The notes: generated by a model not told the origin, from the sequence alone. A stretch of DNA of 5,493 nt from Desulfotomaculum sp. (GCA_012961725.1 DTYU01000111.1:1-5493); one strand, 5' to 3'; counted from the first letter of the stretch, positions 1 through 4,739 are shown. Program-made: numbers and translations.

Positions 1-1407
1 CACCTGAGTGCTGTGTTAAACGCACCCGAGCAGGAGATAAAAGAAATGATTATGAAAAATACGACCTTGCTCCCTTACCCGTTGAGCGAAGAGCAGGCAG
101 GGGCGGTTTACCGGGCGGGCTGGCCGGGAATCGCGGTCGTTGAGGTCAAGGAGCGTTACGGGCCCCGGCCCCTGTCTGTTCATGTAGTCGGTTACTTGGG
201 GAAGATCGATTCGCTTTCCGAGTGGCGCAGGCTTAATCAAGGCACCAAGCGTTACAGTTACGGCGACTATGTAGGGAAGGCCGGTCTCGAGTATTATTAC
301 GAGCACCTGTTAAAGGGATCGGTACCGTGTGGGATGGCGGGTTCGTATCGCGACGCAAAGGGAAGAACCCTTGGCGGTCTCGGCGTGGCAATCCGCAAGC
401 AGGCCGACAGCACGAGGACCGATCTGGTGTTAACGCTTGACGCCCGCCTGCAGGCGGTCGTTGAAGGCGTGATGGATTTATACGTTCCGCGGGGAGCGGT
501 CGTGGTTTTAGAGGCGGGGACTGCTGACATATTGGCTGTCGGGAGCCGGCCGGCCTTTCTTCCTGTAAGTCCGGGTGTCATAAAAAGAAATGTTCAGGGG
601 GAGGTTTTTTTGGACCGCGCGTTTTCCCCGTACCCGCCGGGTTCTGTTTTCAAGATCCTGGTTGCGGCGGCAGCCCTGGAGGAGGGGGTGGTCACCCCTT
701 GCACAAAGTTTTACTGCCGGGGTCCGCGTGATCCGCTCGTTCCGTGCTGGAAACGCGAGGGGCACAAAGAGATCGGTTTTGCCCAGGCGTTTGCGCAGTC
801 GTGCAACCCAACCTTTGCCAGGGTGGGGCTGAAGTTAGGCAAAAAACGGCTGATTGAGTACTGCCGCGCGTTCGGACTGGCGGATAGAAGCGTGGTAGGC
901 TACCCGCTGCCTGCCGATTCGCGGCAGGACCCCGCCCGCTATCTTAAACCCCGCAGCTTAGTGAATATCAGCATCGGCCAGGGTCCGCTGCTGATAACGC
1001 CGGTTCAGATGGCGGCGGTGGCAAATACAATGGTAAACGACGGGGTCTATCTCCGGCCGCGTCTGGTGAAGGGTTTCCGGGGGCCGGCCGGGACTGTAGA
1101 GTTGCCGCGCGCTGCCGGAAAACGCGTTCTTTCCGCTGAGACGGCGCGCGGGGTCAGGGAAATGATGGTGCTCTCGGCCGCTGAGGGAACAGGTTCGCGG
1201 GGTTTTGTTGAGGGATGCGGAAGTGCCGGGAAGACCGGCACGGCGGAGGTTGGTGCCGAGCGGAGCTACGCGTGGTTTGCCGGCTATGCACCCCTTGATC
1301 AGCCCCGTTATGTGATTGTCGTGATGGTTGAGGGCGGCAAAAGCGGGGCAAGAGACGCCGCCCCGGTCTTTAAAGAGATTGCCGAAAGAATTCTTTTTTT
1401 TAAATAG
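1..1407 (+). CDS. Class B penicillin-binding protein (PBP2-like transpeptidase), 5'-partial
   Basis: This is a D,D-transpeptidase that cross-links peptidoglycan on the outer face of the membrane. All three active-site motifs of the penicillin-binding fold are present in order: SVFK (SxxK, catalytic serine at 643-645), SCN (SxN, 799-807) and KTG (1231-1239, in AGKTGTAEVG). Before them lies the end of the PBP dimerisation domain, with HVVGYLGKI near 181-207 and GKAGLE near 274-291, typical of PBP2/FtsI/SpoVD proteins. The reading frame is open to base 1. The N-terminal membrane anchor and the first part of the dimerisation domain are absent, so the gene must begin upstream of the window. GTG at 13 and ATG at 46 are in frame but would give a protein without an anchor. 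The protein stops soon after the transpeptidase domain, with no PASTA domain, which argues against a standard SpoVD. Which morphogenetic process it serves (elongation, division or spore) cannot be told from this fragment. Confidence 0.93.
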   Translation, partial: HLSAVLNAPEQEIKEMIMKNTTLLPYPLSEEQAGAVYRAGWPGIAVVEVKERYGPRPLSVHVVGYLGKIDSLSEWRRLNQGTKRYSYGDYVGKAGLEYYYEHLLKGSVPCGMAGSYRDAKGRTLGGLGVAIRKQADSTRTDLVLTLDARLQAVVEGVMDLYVPRGAVVVLEAGTADILAVGSRPAFLPVSPGVIKRNVQGEVFLDRAFSPYPPGSVFKILVAAAALEEGVVTPCTKFYCRGPRDPLVPCWKREGHKEIGFAQAFAQSCNPTFARVGLKLGKKRLIEYCRAFGLADRSVVGYPLPADSRQDPARYLKPRSLVNISIGQGPLLITPVQMAAVANTMVNDGVYLRPRLVKGFRGPAGTVELPRAAGKRVLSAETARGVREMMVLSAAEGTGSRGFVEGCGSAGKTGTAEVGAERSYAWFAGYAPLDQPRYVIVVMVEGGKSGARDAAPVFKEIAERILFFK

Positions 1408-1513
1408 TGCTTCATCTTTTGGCACAGAGCAGTTAAAATAAAGTATCATACGTTCTTCAATAGAATACAAGCCCGGATGGCAATTGAAGAAGGATCAATA
1501 CTATACTCTATCG

Positions 1514-1520
1514 AAGGAGG
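1514..1520 (+). promoter_or_regulatory. Ribosome binding site deciding a TTG start (fmdB-like gene)
   Basis: AAGGAGG lies 7 nt before the TTG at 1528. The in-frame ATG at 1477 has no purine-rich stretch before it. This spacing, plus homology beginning at PQYEFEC, places the start at 1528. Confidence 0.75.
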
Positions 1521-1527
1521 GACGTGT

Positions 1528-1719
1528 TTGCCTCAGTACGAATTTGAGTGCCTGTGCTGTTCTTACCGGTTCACCGTTCTGACCTCTTGGAGAGAGCGGG
1601 AAAAAGTGCGCTGCCCGCGGTGCAAGAATGGCGAGTTGAAACAGGTTTGGAGCGTTTTCAGTGCACGCAGCAAGGGTTCAACCGGCGGCGGCTGCCGGCC
1701 GGCTGCGAAAGCCGGGTGA
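1528..1719 (+). CDS. FmdB-family zinc-ribbon protein
   Basis: This is a small protein of 63 residues. It opens with MPQYEFECLCC, matching the characteristic start of FmdB-type regulatory/zinc-ribbon proteins (usually MPxYEYxCxxC). Two cysteine pairs, C8-x2-C11 and C29-x2-C32 (CPRC), would bind one zinc. The tail after residue about 47 is rich in Gly, Ser and Ala and likely disordered, as is common in this family. The TTG start is chosen because AAGGAGG sits 7 nt upstream and because the homology starts exactly there; the ATG at 1477 would add 17 unrelated residues. The name comes from a gene linked to formamidase regulation in Methylophilus; the molecular role of most members is unknown and none is claimed here. 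It lies about 120 nt after the PBP gene and 66 nt before the thioredoxin gene, so it may share a transcript with thioredoxin. Confidence 0.82.
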   Translation: MPQYEFECLCCSYRFTVLTSWREREKVRCPRCKNGELKQVWSVFSARSKGSTGGGCRPAAKAG

Positions 1720-1768
1720 AGCATTTAGGGTCGATGGGCCGGAGGCCCGCGCAGTTTTGATCATCCAT

Positions 1769-1777
1769 AGGGGGTGA
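1769..1777 (+). promoter_or_regulatory. Ribosome binding site deciding the thioredoxin start
   Basis: AGGGGGTGA is complementary to the 16S rRNA tail except for one base. It is correctly spaced (about 8-9 nt) for the TTG at 1786. The in-frame GTG at 1774 lies inside this site, and the ATG at 1795 is too far away (17 nt), so 1786 is preferred. Confidence 0.6.
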
Positions 1778-1785
1778 ATTGGGAA

Positions 1786-2112
1786 TTGACTTTGATGGTA
1801 AACGAGCGGAATTTTGACCAAGAGGTATTGCAGAGCAAAATTCCGGTGATGGTAGACTTCTGGGCGGAATGGTGCGGTCCCTGCCGCAGCATGTCCTTGG
1901 TGGTGGAGCAGGTAGCCGGCGAATTTGCCGGCCGTGTCAAGGTGGCGAAACTCAACGTTGACGAGAACCTGTCGCTGACACAGCGTTACGGGATAAAGGC
2001 TATCCCAACCCTCCTCTTTTTCCAAAACGGAAAAGTGGTGGCTCAGGAGGTGGGATACACCTCCAAAGATGCGGTTGCCGAGAAGCTTAGCCGCCTTCTC
2101 GGGGCCGATTGA
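1786..2112 (+). CDS. trxA: Thioredoxin
   Basis: This is a cytoplasmic dithiol-disulfide oxidoreductase, normally reduced by thioredoxin reductase and passing electrons to target disulfides. With the TTG start it has 108 residues, the usual length for a single-domain thioredoxin. The active site W29-C-G-P-C33 sits in VDFWAEWCGPCR. The buried aspartate (D24) and the cis-proline (P74, in KAIPT) are present, as is the conserved glycine in EVGYTSK. One oddity is that the conserved proline a few residues after the active site in helix 2 (Pro40 in the E. coli protein) is replaced by leucine at residue 38. The GTG at 1774 would add four residues and the ATG at 1795 would remove three; neither changes the domain. 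It lies downstream of the FmdB-like gene with a GC-rich hairpin between them, and upstream of the separate rimP promoter. No reductase gene is in view. Confidence 0.94.
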   Translation: MTLMVNERNFDQEVLQSKIPVMVDFWAEWCGPCRSMSLVVEQVAGEFAGRVKVAKLNVDENLSLTQRYGIKAIPTLLFFQNGKVVAQEVGYTSKDAVAEKLSRLLGAD

Positions 2113-2135
2113 GGTGCTTTGAGCAACCTTTTAAG

Positions 2136-2164
2136 TTGCACATTACGCAGATTCGTGCTATAAT
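2136..2164 (+). promoter_or_regulatory. Sigma-A promoter of the rimP-nusA-infB operon
   Basis: The -35 box TTGCAC (2136-2141; 4 of 6 to TTGACA) and a perfect -10 box TATAAT (2159-2164) are separated by exactly 17 bp. TGC directly before the -10 makes it an extended -10 promoter. Transcription should start near 2171. It lies 23 bp after the thioredoxin stop, so the operon has its own housekeeping promoter independent of the PBP/FmdB/thioredoxin block. This is the best promoter-like sequence in the window. Confidence 0.82.
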
Positions 2165-2201
2165 CCTTACGGTGTATCCTTCGGGAGGGGTTATTGTTGG
2201 T

Positions 2202-2225
2202 AAAGAGTGGGTGTTCCCACTCTTT
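2202..2225 (+). terminator. Leader hairpin before rimP, possible attenuator
   Basis: A perfect 10-bp inverted repeat, AAAGAGTGGG (2202-2211) and CCCACTCTTT (2216-2225), has a TGTT loop. From memory, hairpins with this AGTGGG...CCCACT core recur upstream of rimP (ylxS) in many Bacillota. The right arm ends in TTT followed by CGTCTTAATT, a mediocre U-tract, so it may be a partial intrinsic terminator/attenuator. A processing or stabilising stem, or a protein-binding site, is equally possible. The structure is certain at sequence level; its function is not shown. Confidence 0.6.
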
Positions 2226-2275
2226 CGTCTTAATTGACAGGCGGAAAAGACCGGTTGCGAATCCAACAGCTGCTT

Positions 2276-2284
2276 GGAGGGGGT
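2276..2284 (+). promoter_or_regulatory. Ribosome binding site of rimP
   Basis: GGAGGGGGT precedes the TTG at 2289, with 8 nt between the GGAGG core and the start. It rules out the upstream in-frame TTG at 2274, which overlaps this site. Its first three bases (GGA) could pair within the TCCAA/TTGGA hairpin. Confidence 0.7.
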
Positions 2285-2288
2285 CAGG

Positions 2289-2753
2289 TTGCCGGCTGCT
2301 AACAGGATAGTTGATACAGTAGCGGCAATTACAGCGCCTTTGGCTGAAGCACTCGGCTTGGAGCTGGTGGACGTAGAGTACCGAAAAGAGGGAGGCCGCT
2401 GGTTCCTGCGGGTTTTTATCGACAAGCCCGGCGGTATCACGCATGAGGACTGCGGGGTGGTTTCGGAGAGGCTCGGCCGGGTGTTAGACGAGAAAAACCT
2501 CATCCCGAACGCGTATTTCTTGGAGGTTTCTTCTCCAGGGGTCGAGCGGCCGCTTAAGAAACCCGCCGATTATGTGCGCTTCATCGGCCGGAAGGCAGAG
2601 GTCGTAACAAGAAGCCCCGTTAACGGAAGGCGGAAGTTTACGGGGAGAATTGTTACTGCCGGGGAAGGTACAGTACGGCTCGCGGTTGACGGATCAGAGG
2701 TCGATATTCCTTATGGAGTCATTGGTAGGGCCAGGCTGGTTTTTGATTGGTAA
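2289..2753 (+). CDS. rimP: Ribosome maturation factor RimP
   Basis: RimP binds the free 30S subunit and helps assemble it. The protein has 154 residues, close to the family norm of about 150-155. The N-terminal alpha/beta domain (about residues 1-88) carries the recognisable GLELVDVEY at 23-31, the WFLRVFID strand at 38-45, and the family signature LEVSSPGVERPL at 78-89. The C-terminal SH3-like barrel follows to residue 154. The TTG start at 2289 is chosen by the well-placed GGAGGGGGT and by alignment to the usual N-terminus. It is the first gene of the operon, transcribed from the TATAAT promoter at 2159, with nusA starting 18 nt after its stop. It is known as ylxS or yhbC in older literature. 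A 37-codon ORF in another frame may overlap its first 22 bases. Confidence 0.96.
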   Translation: MPAANRIVDTVAAITAPLAEALGLELVDVEYRKEGGRWFLRVFIDKPGGITHEDCGVVSERLGRVLDEKNLIPNAYFLEVSSPGVERPLKKPADYVRFIGRKAEVVTRSPVNGRRKFTGRIVTAGEGTVRLAVDGSEVDIPYGVIGRARLVFDW

Positions 2754-2754
2754 T

Positions 2755-2763
2755 GAGGGGGTG
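2755..2763 (+). promoter_or_regulatory. Ribosome binding site deciding the nusA TTG start
   Basis: GAGGGGGTG is followed after 8 nt, mostly T residues, by the TTG at 2772. No ATG or GTG near it fits the NusA N-terminus, so TTG is the start. Confidence 0.75.
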
Positions 2764-2771
2764 GCTTTTTT

Positions 2772-3893
2772 TTGAATACGGAGTTCCTAAGAGCACTGCG
2801 TGACTTAGAAAAAGAAAGAGGCATTTCCATAGAACTGTTGATTTCTGCGGTTGAAGCAGCGCTTCTTTCCGCTTATAAGCGAAATTTTGGTTCGTCGCAA
2901 AACGCCCGGGTGGAGATCGACCGGGAGACCGGTGAGTGCAGGGTCCTCACGCAGCGTTTGGTTGTTGAGACGGTCTGTGACCCTCGGGAAGAGATTTCGC
3001 TTGAAGAAGCCAAAAAGATAGACCCCCGGTATGAAGCCGGTGACACCCTGGAATTCGAAGTGACCCCCCGGGATTTCGGCCGGATCGCTGCGCAGACTGC
3101 GAAGCAGGTGGTGGTTCAGCGCATCCGCGAGGCGGAACGCAATATGATTTACGAGGCTTACGCGAGCCGCGAAGGAGATATAATCACGGGTACCATCCAG
3201 CGGGTTGAACAGCGGCACGTACACATCGAACTCGGGAAAACCGAGGCGGTGCTTCCGCCGTCAGAGCAGATGCCCGGAGAGCGTTACCGGCAGGGTGACC
3301 GGATCCGGGCTTGTATTTTGGAGGTCCGCAAAACAACCAGGGGACCCCAGATCGTCGTGTCGCGAACACACCATAACTTTTTGCGCCGTCTTTTTGAGAT
3401 TGAGGTACCCGAGCTTCACGACGGGGTTGTAGAGCTGAAAGCGGTGGCACGCGAGGCCGGTGTTCGCTCCAAGATAGCGGTCTACTCGCGAGACCCGAAT
3501 GTCGATCCCGTCGGCGCCTGTGTCGGGCCGAAAGGGACGCGGGTACAGGCGGTAGTCAATGAATTGCGGAATGAAAAAATAGATATCATCCGCTGGGACC
3601 CGGACCCTTCACGGTTTGTGGCTGAAGCATTGAGCCCCGCGAAGGCGGTGGCGGTGGAGACTTGGGATGAAGAGAAGATCGCCCGTGTGATCGTCCCGGA
3701 CAACCAGCTCTCGCTTGCGATAGGGAGAGAGGGGCAAAACGCACGTCTTGTGGCGAAGCTGACCGGCTGGAGGATCGACATCAAAAGTGAATCGCAGATG
3801 GAAGAGATCTATGCCAAGGAATATGAAGACCTGTACGGGAAAGAGGAAGAGGAATACATCGAGGAACCCGAGGTCGATTTCAGCGAGGCCTGA
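2772..3893 (+). CDS. nusA: Transcription termination/antitermination factor NusA
   Basis: NusA binds RNA polymerase and the emerging RNA. It modulates pausing, intrinsic and factor-dependent termination, and antitermination on rRNA operons. The 373 residues hold the standard Bacillota architecture: an N-terminal RNA-polymerase-binding domain (about 1-125), an S1 RNA-binding domain from about 135 (GDIITGTI) to about 200, KH1 with G252-P-K-G255, and KH2 with G318-R-E-G321 in LAIGREGQNARL. A short acidic tail (about 344-373, rich in Glu and Asp) replaces the two acidic repeats of the E. coli protein, so the length is normal and not a truncation. The start is TTG. The gene lies 18 nt after rimP and 75 nt before the rnpM start and is co-transcribed with them. 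In E. coli the equivalent operon is affected by NusA itself; whether that holds here is unknown. Confidence 0.97.
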   Translation: MNTEFLRALRDLEKERGISIELLISAVEAALLSAYKRNFGSSQNARVEIDRETGECRVLTQRLVVETVCDPREEISLEEAKKIDPRYEAGDTLEFEVTPRDFGRIAAQTAKQVVVQRIREAERNMIYEAYASREGDIITGTIQRVEQRHVHIELGKTEAVLPPSEQMPGERYRQGDRIRACILEVRKTTRGPQIVVSRTHHNFLRRLFEIEVPELHDGVVELKAVAREAGVRSKIAVYSRDPNVDPVGACVGPKGTRVQAVVNELRNEKIDIIRWDPDPSRFVAEALSPAKAVAVETWDEEKIARVIVPDNQLSLAIGREGQNARLVAKLTGWRIDIKSESQMEEIYAKEYEDLYGKEEEEYIEEPEVDFSEA

Positions 3894-3968
3894 GACCCTT
3901 GGGGATAGGATTTGGGGTCGGTTCGAGGTTCGGCATCAGCTTGAACTGTTTTCAGTGGAGTGGAGGTT

Positions 3969-4262
3969 TTGCACAGGCCTAAAAGGGTACCCCTGCGCCG
4001 GTGTGTCGGCTGCCGGGAAATGAAACCAAAGAAAGAACTGATTCGCATAGTGCGGACGCCAGAGGGGCAGATCACCGTGGATCCGACCGGGAAAAAGCCC
4101 GGGCGCGGGGCGTACGTCTGTCCGTCTGTGAACTGCTTGGCTGGTGCGGTGAAGGGGAAAAGGCTCCAGCGGGCGCTGGCGCATCCTATACCTGAACAAG
4201 TCATAGATGCGGTTCGAGAGGAGATTTCTCATGGGAACGTTCGTTCCCGCCATAAAGGATGA
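3969..4262 (+). CDS. rnpM: RNase P modulator RnpM (YlxR family)
   Basis: This is a small basic RNA-binding protein of the DUF448/YlxR family. In Bacillus subtilis YlxR has been reported to bind the RNase P RNA and modulate its activity (hence rnpM). The 97 residues show the family core: PLRRCVGCREMKPKKEL near the N-terminus, IRIVRTPEGQITVDPTGKK next, then PGRGAYVC and CPSVNC. Four cysteines in two pairs (CVGC and CPSVNC) could hold a metal, as in many clostridial members. The start is uncertain: TTG at 3969 has GGAG 8 nt upstream (3957-3960), whereas the in-frame GTG at 3960 would add three residues with little support upstream; the GGAGG at 3962 is too close to either. The last residues after about VREE (from 4224) lie in the unusual segment before ylxQ and may not be ancestral. 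It sits between nusA and ylxQ, as in most Bacillota. Confidence 0.92.
   Translation: MHRPKRVPLRRCVGCREMKPKKELIRIVRTPEGQITVDPTGKKPGRGAYVCPSVNCLAGAVKGKRLQRALAHPIPEQVIDAVREEISHGNVRSRHKG
4213..4223 (+). repeat. Left copy of an 11-bp direct repeat bracketing the rnpM-ylxQ junction
   Basis: TTCGAGAGGAG occurs here inside the 3' end of rnpM and again at 4372-4382, exactly 159 bp later. The AGAGGAG portion also works as a Shine-Dalgarno in each place (7-8 nt before the ATG at 4231, and before ylxQ). Part of the identity could therefore be functional convergence and not duplication. Confidence 0.55.
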
Positions 4263-4362
4263 AAGTAGGAACCCGCAAGCCTGTTGCTTAGATGCAGAAG
4301 AACTGCATCTGACTTCTGAAGTACGAAGCTGTGCGAAGCTTATCGCCGCGCTTATCGAATGA
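4231..4362 (+). CDS. Possible 43-residue small protein between rnpM and ylxQ
   Basis: An ATG at 4231 is preceded by AGAGGAGA with the GGAG core 7 nt upstream, better than most genes around it, which use TTG or GTG. The frame stays open for 43 codons to the TGA at 4360, fills the otherwise empty gap, overlaps the last 32 bases of rnpM in another frame, and ends 31 nt before ylxQ. The product begins MGTFVPAIKDE, contains a CC pair and one later cysteine, and ends in a short potentially helical stretch (AKLIAALIE). It has no signal peptide, no membrane span and no family I recognise. The same DNA contains strong inverted repeats, which suggests a structural or inserted element, so the ORF could be incidental. 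Confidence 0.3.
   Translation: MGTFVPAIKDESRNPQACCLDAEELHLTSEVRSCAKLIAALIE
4233..4248 (+). repeat. Inverted repeat (hairpin) in the 3' end of rnpM
   Basis: GGGAAC and GTTCCC flank a GTTC loop; read as a palindrome the symmetry extends to 7 bp per arm. It lies directly after the ATG at 4231 and inside the last rnpM codons. There is no T-run behind it, so it is not an intrinsic terminator. Confidence 0.5.
4288..4312 (+). repeat. Inverted repeat (hairpin) between rnpM and ylxQ
   Basis: AGATGCAG (4290-4297) and CTGCATCT (4303-4310) form a perfect 8-bp stem with an AAGAA loop. It can be extended by a T-G and a T-A pair to 10 bp. No U-tract follows. It lies in the region that separates rnpM from ylxQ and may be an RNA processing or protein-binding stem, or part of an inserted element. 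Confidence 0.55.
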
Positions 4363-4371
4363 AGTACAATT

Positions 4372-4382
4372 TTCGAGAGGAG
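4372..4382 (+). repeat. Right copy of the 11-bp direct repeat; contains the ylxQ ribosome binding site
   Basis: This second TTCGAGAGGAG has its GAGGAG portion 11 nt before the GTG at 4394, a slightly long but usable spacing. No other Shine-Dalgarno is available for ylxQ. Confidence 0.55.
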
Positions 4383-4393
4383 TTGATAGGGCG

Positions 4394-4714
4394 GTGCCCC
4401 AAAAGGACGTAAGACAATACTTAGGGTTAGGCCAGCGGGCCGGGCAGGTAGTTTCAGGAGATTTCGTGGTTCGGGTTAAGATCCGGAAGCGGGAGGCACG
4501 CCTGATCATCCTTGCTGCCGATGCCGCCAAGCAGACAATCCGCGACTTTCAGCGTTTTACCAGAGGAACCGGCATACCGGTTGTCATTTACGGTACGAAG
4601 GCCCAATTGGGAGCCGCCTTAGGCCGGCCCCCGCGCGCGGTGGTGGCGGTCTTAGATGAACCCCTGGCAGAAAGGATTGTCAAATTCGTAGAGGGAGGCG
4701 AAGCAAAGGGTTAG
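4394..4714 (+). CDS. ylxQ: L7Ae-family RNA-binding protein YlxQ
   Basis: This is a small protein of the L7Ae/L30e/S12e/Gadd45 superfamily, whose members bind kink-turn RNA. YlxQ is a ribosome-associated or K-turn-binding protein of unsettled physiological role. The 106 residues fit the family length. Conserved landmarks are YLGLGQRAGQVVSGD at 9-23, the LIILAADAAKQT segment at 37-48, and IPVVIYGTKAQLGAALGR in the second half, followed by VVAVLDEPLAERI. The GTG start at 4394 leaves the short N-terminus normal for the family. The in-frame GTG at 4331 would add 21 unrelated residues and lacks a ribosome binding site. It ends 25 nt before infB. The 131-nt gap to rnpM is unusual, since these two genes commonly abut or overlap. 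Confidence 0.9.
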   Translation: MPQKDVRQYLGLGQRAGQVVSGDFVVRVKIRKREARLIILAADAAKQTIRDFQRFTRGTGIPVVIYGTKAQLGAALGRPPRAVVAVLDEPLAERIVKFVEGGEAKG

Positions 4715-4727
4715 ATTTTTAGAGTAC

Positions 4728-4736
4728 GGAGGTGAT
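4728..4736 (+). promoter_or_regulatory. Strong ribosome binding site of infB
   Basis: GGAGGTGAT is fully complementary to the 3' end of Bacillota 16S rRNA, with its GGAGG core 7 nt before the ATG at 4740. Together with the ATG it is the strongest translation start in the operon, in line with the need for much IF2. Confidence 0.85.
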
Positions 4737-4739
4737 TGG

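Larger units (their letters stand above)
2171..2288 (+). promoter_or_regulatory. Structured 5' leader of the rimP operon
   Basis: This is the untranslated stretch between the predicted transcription start and the rimP start codon. It contains three visible elements: a small TCC-TTCG-GGA stem with a UUCG tetraloop (2177-2186); the 10-bp hairpin at 2202-2225; and a 5-bp stem with a 7-nt loop, TCCAA/TTGGA (2262-2266 with 2274-2278), whose right arm takes in the first bases of the rimP Shine-Dalgarno. A possible TTG-initiated upstream ORF (2197-2310) runs through the last two. That the region is a leader follows from the promoter and start positions. That it regulates the operon is inference. Confidence 0.6.

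Noticed and set aside
46..48. ATG with AGGAGAT upstream (32-38) as the true PBP start
   Set aside because: The spacing is good, but the protein would lack its membrane anchor and most of the dimerisation domain, and the frame is open to base 1. An internal start is possible but unsupported.
958..1470. Minus-strand ORF opposite the PBP gene (170 codons)
   Set aside because: It overlaps the strongly supported transpeptidase domain and shows no recognisable protein features.
1477..1527. N-terminal extension of the FmdB-like protein from the ATG at 1477
   Set aside because: No ribosome binding site before it, and the 17 extra residues do not fit the family, whose members start at the MPxYExxC motif.
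2123..2139. GCAAC/GTTGC inverted repeat after trxA as a terminator
   Set aside because: The stem is only 5 bp, there is no T-run after it, and it overlaps the -35 box of the rimP promoter.
2234..2262. Second rimP promoter with a perfect TTGACA at 2234-2239
   Set aside because: At 17 bp spacing the -10 position reads GCGAAT, lacking the essential TA at its start. No better -10 lies nearby.
3919..3940. tRNA T-arm-like GGTTCGA in the nusA-rnpM gap
   Set aside because: No acceptor stem, anticodon arm or other tRNA parts surround it; it is only a short match.
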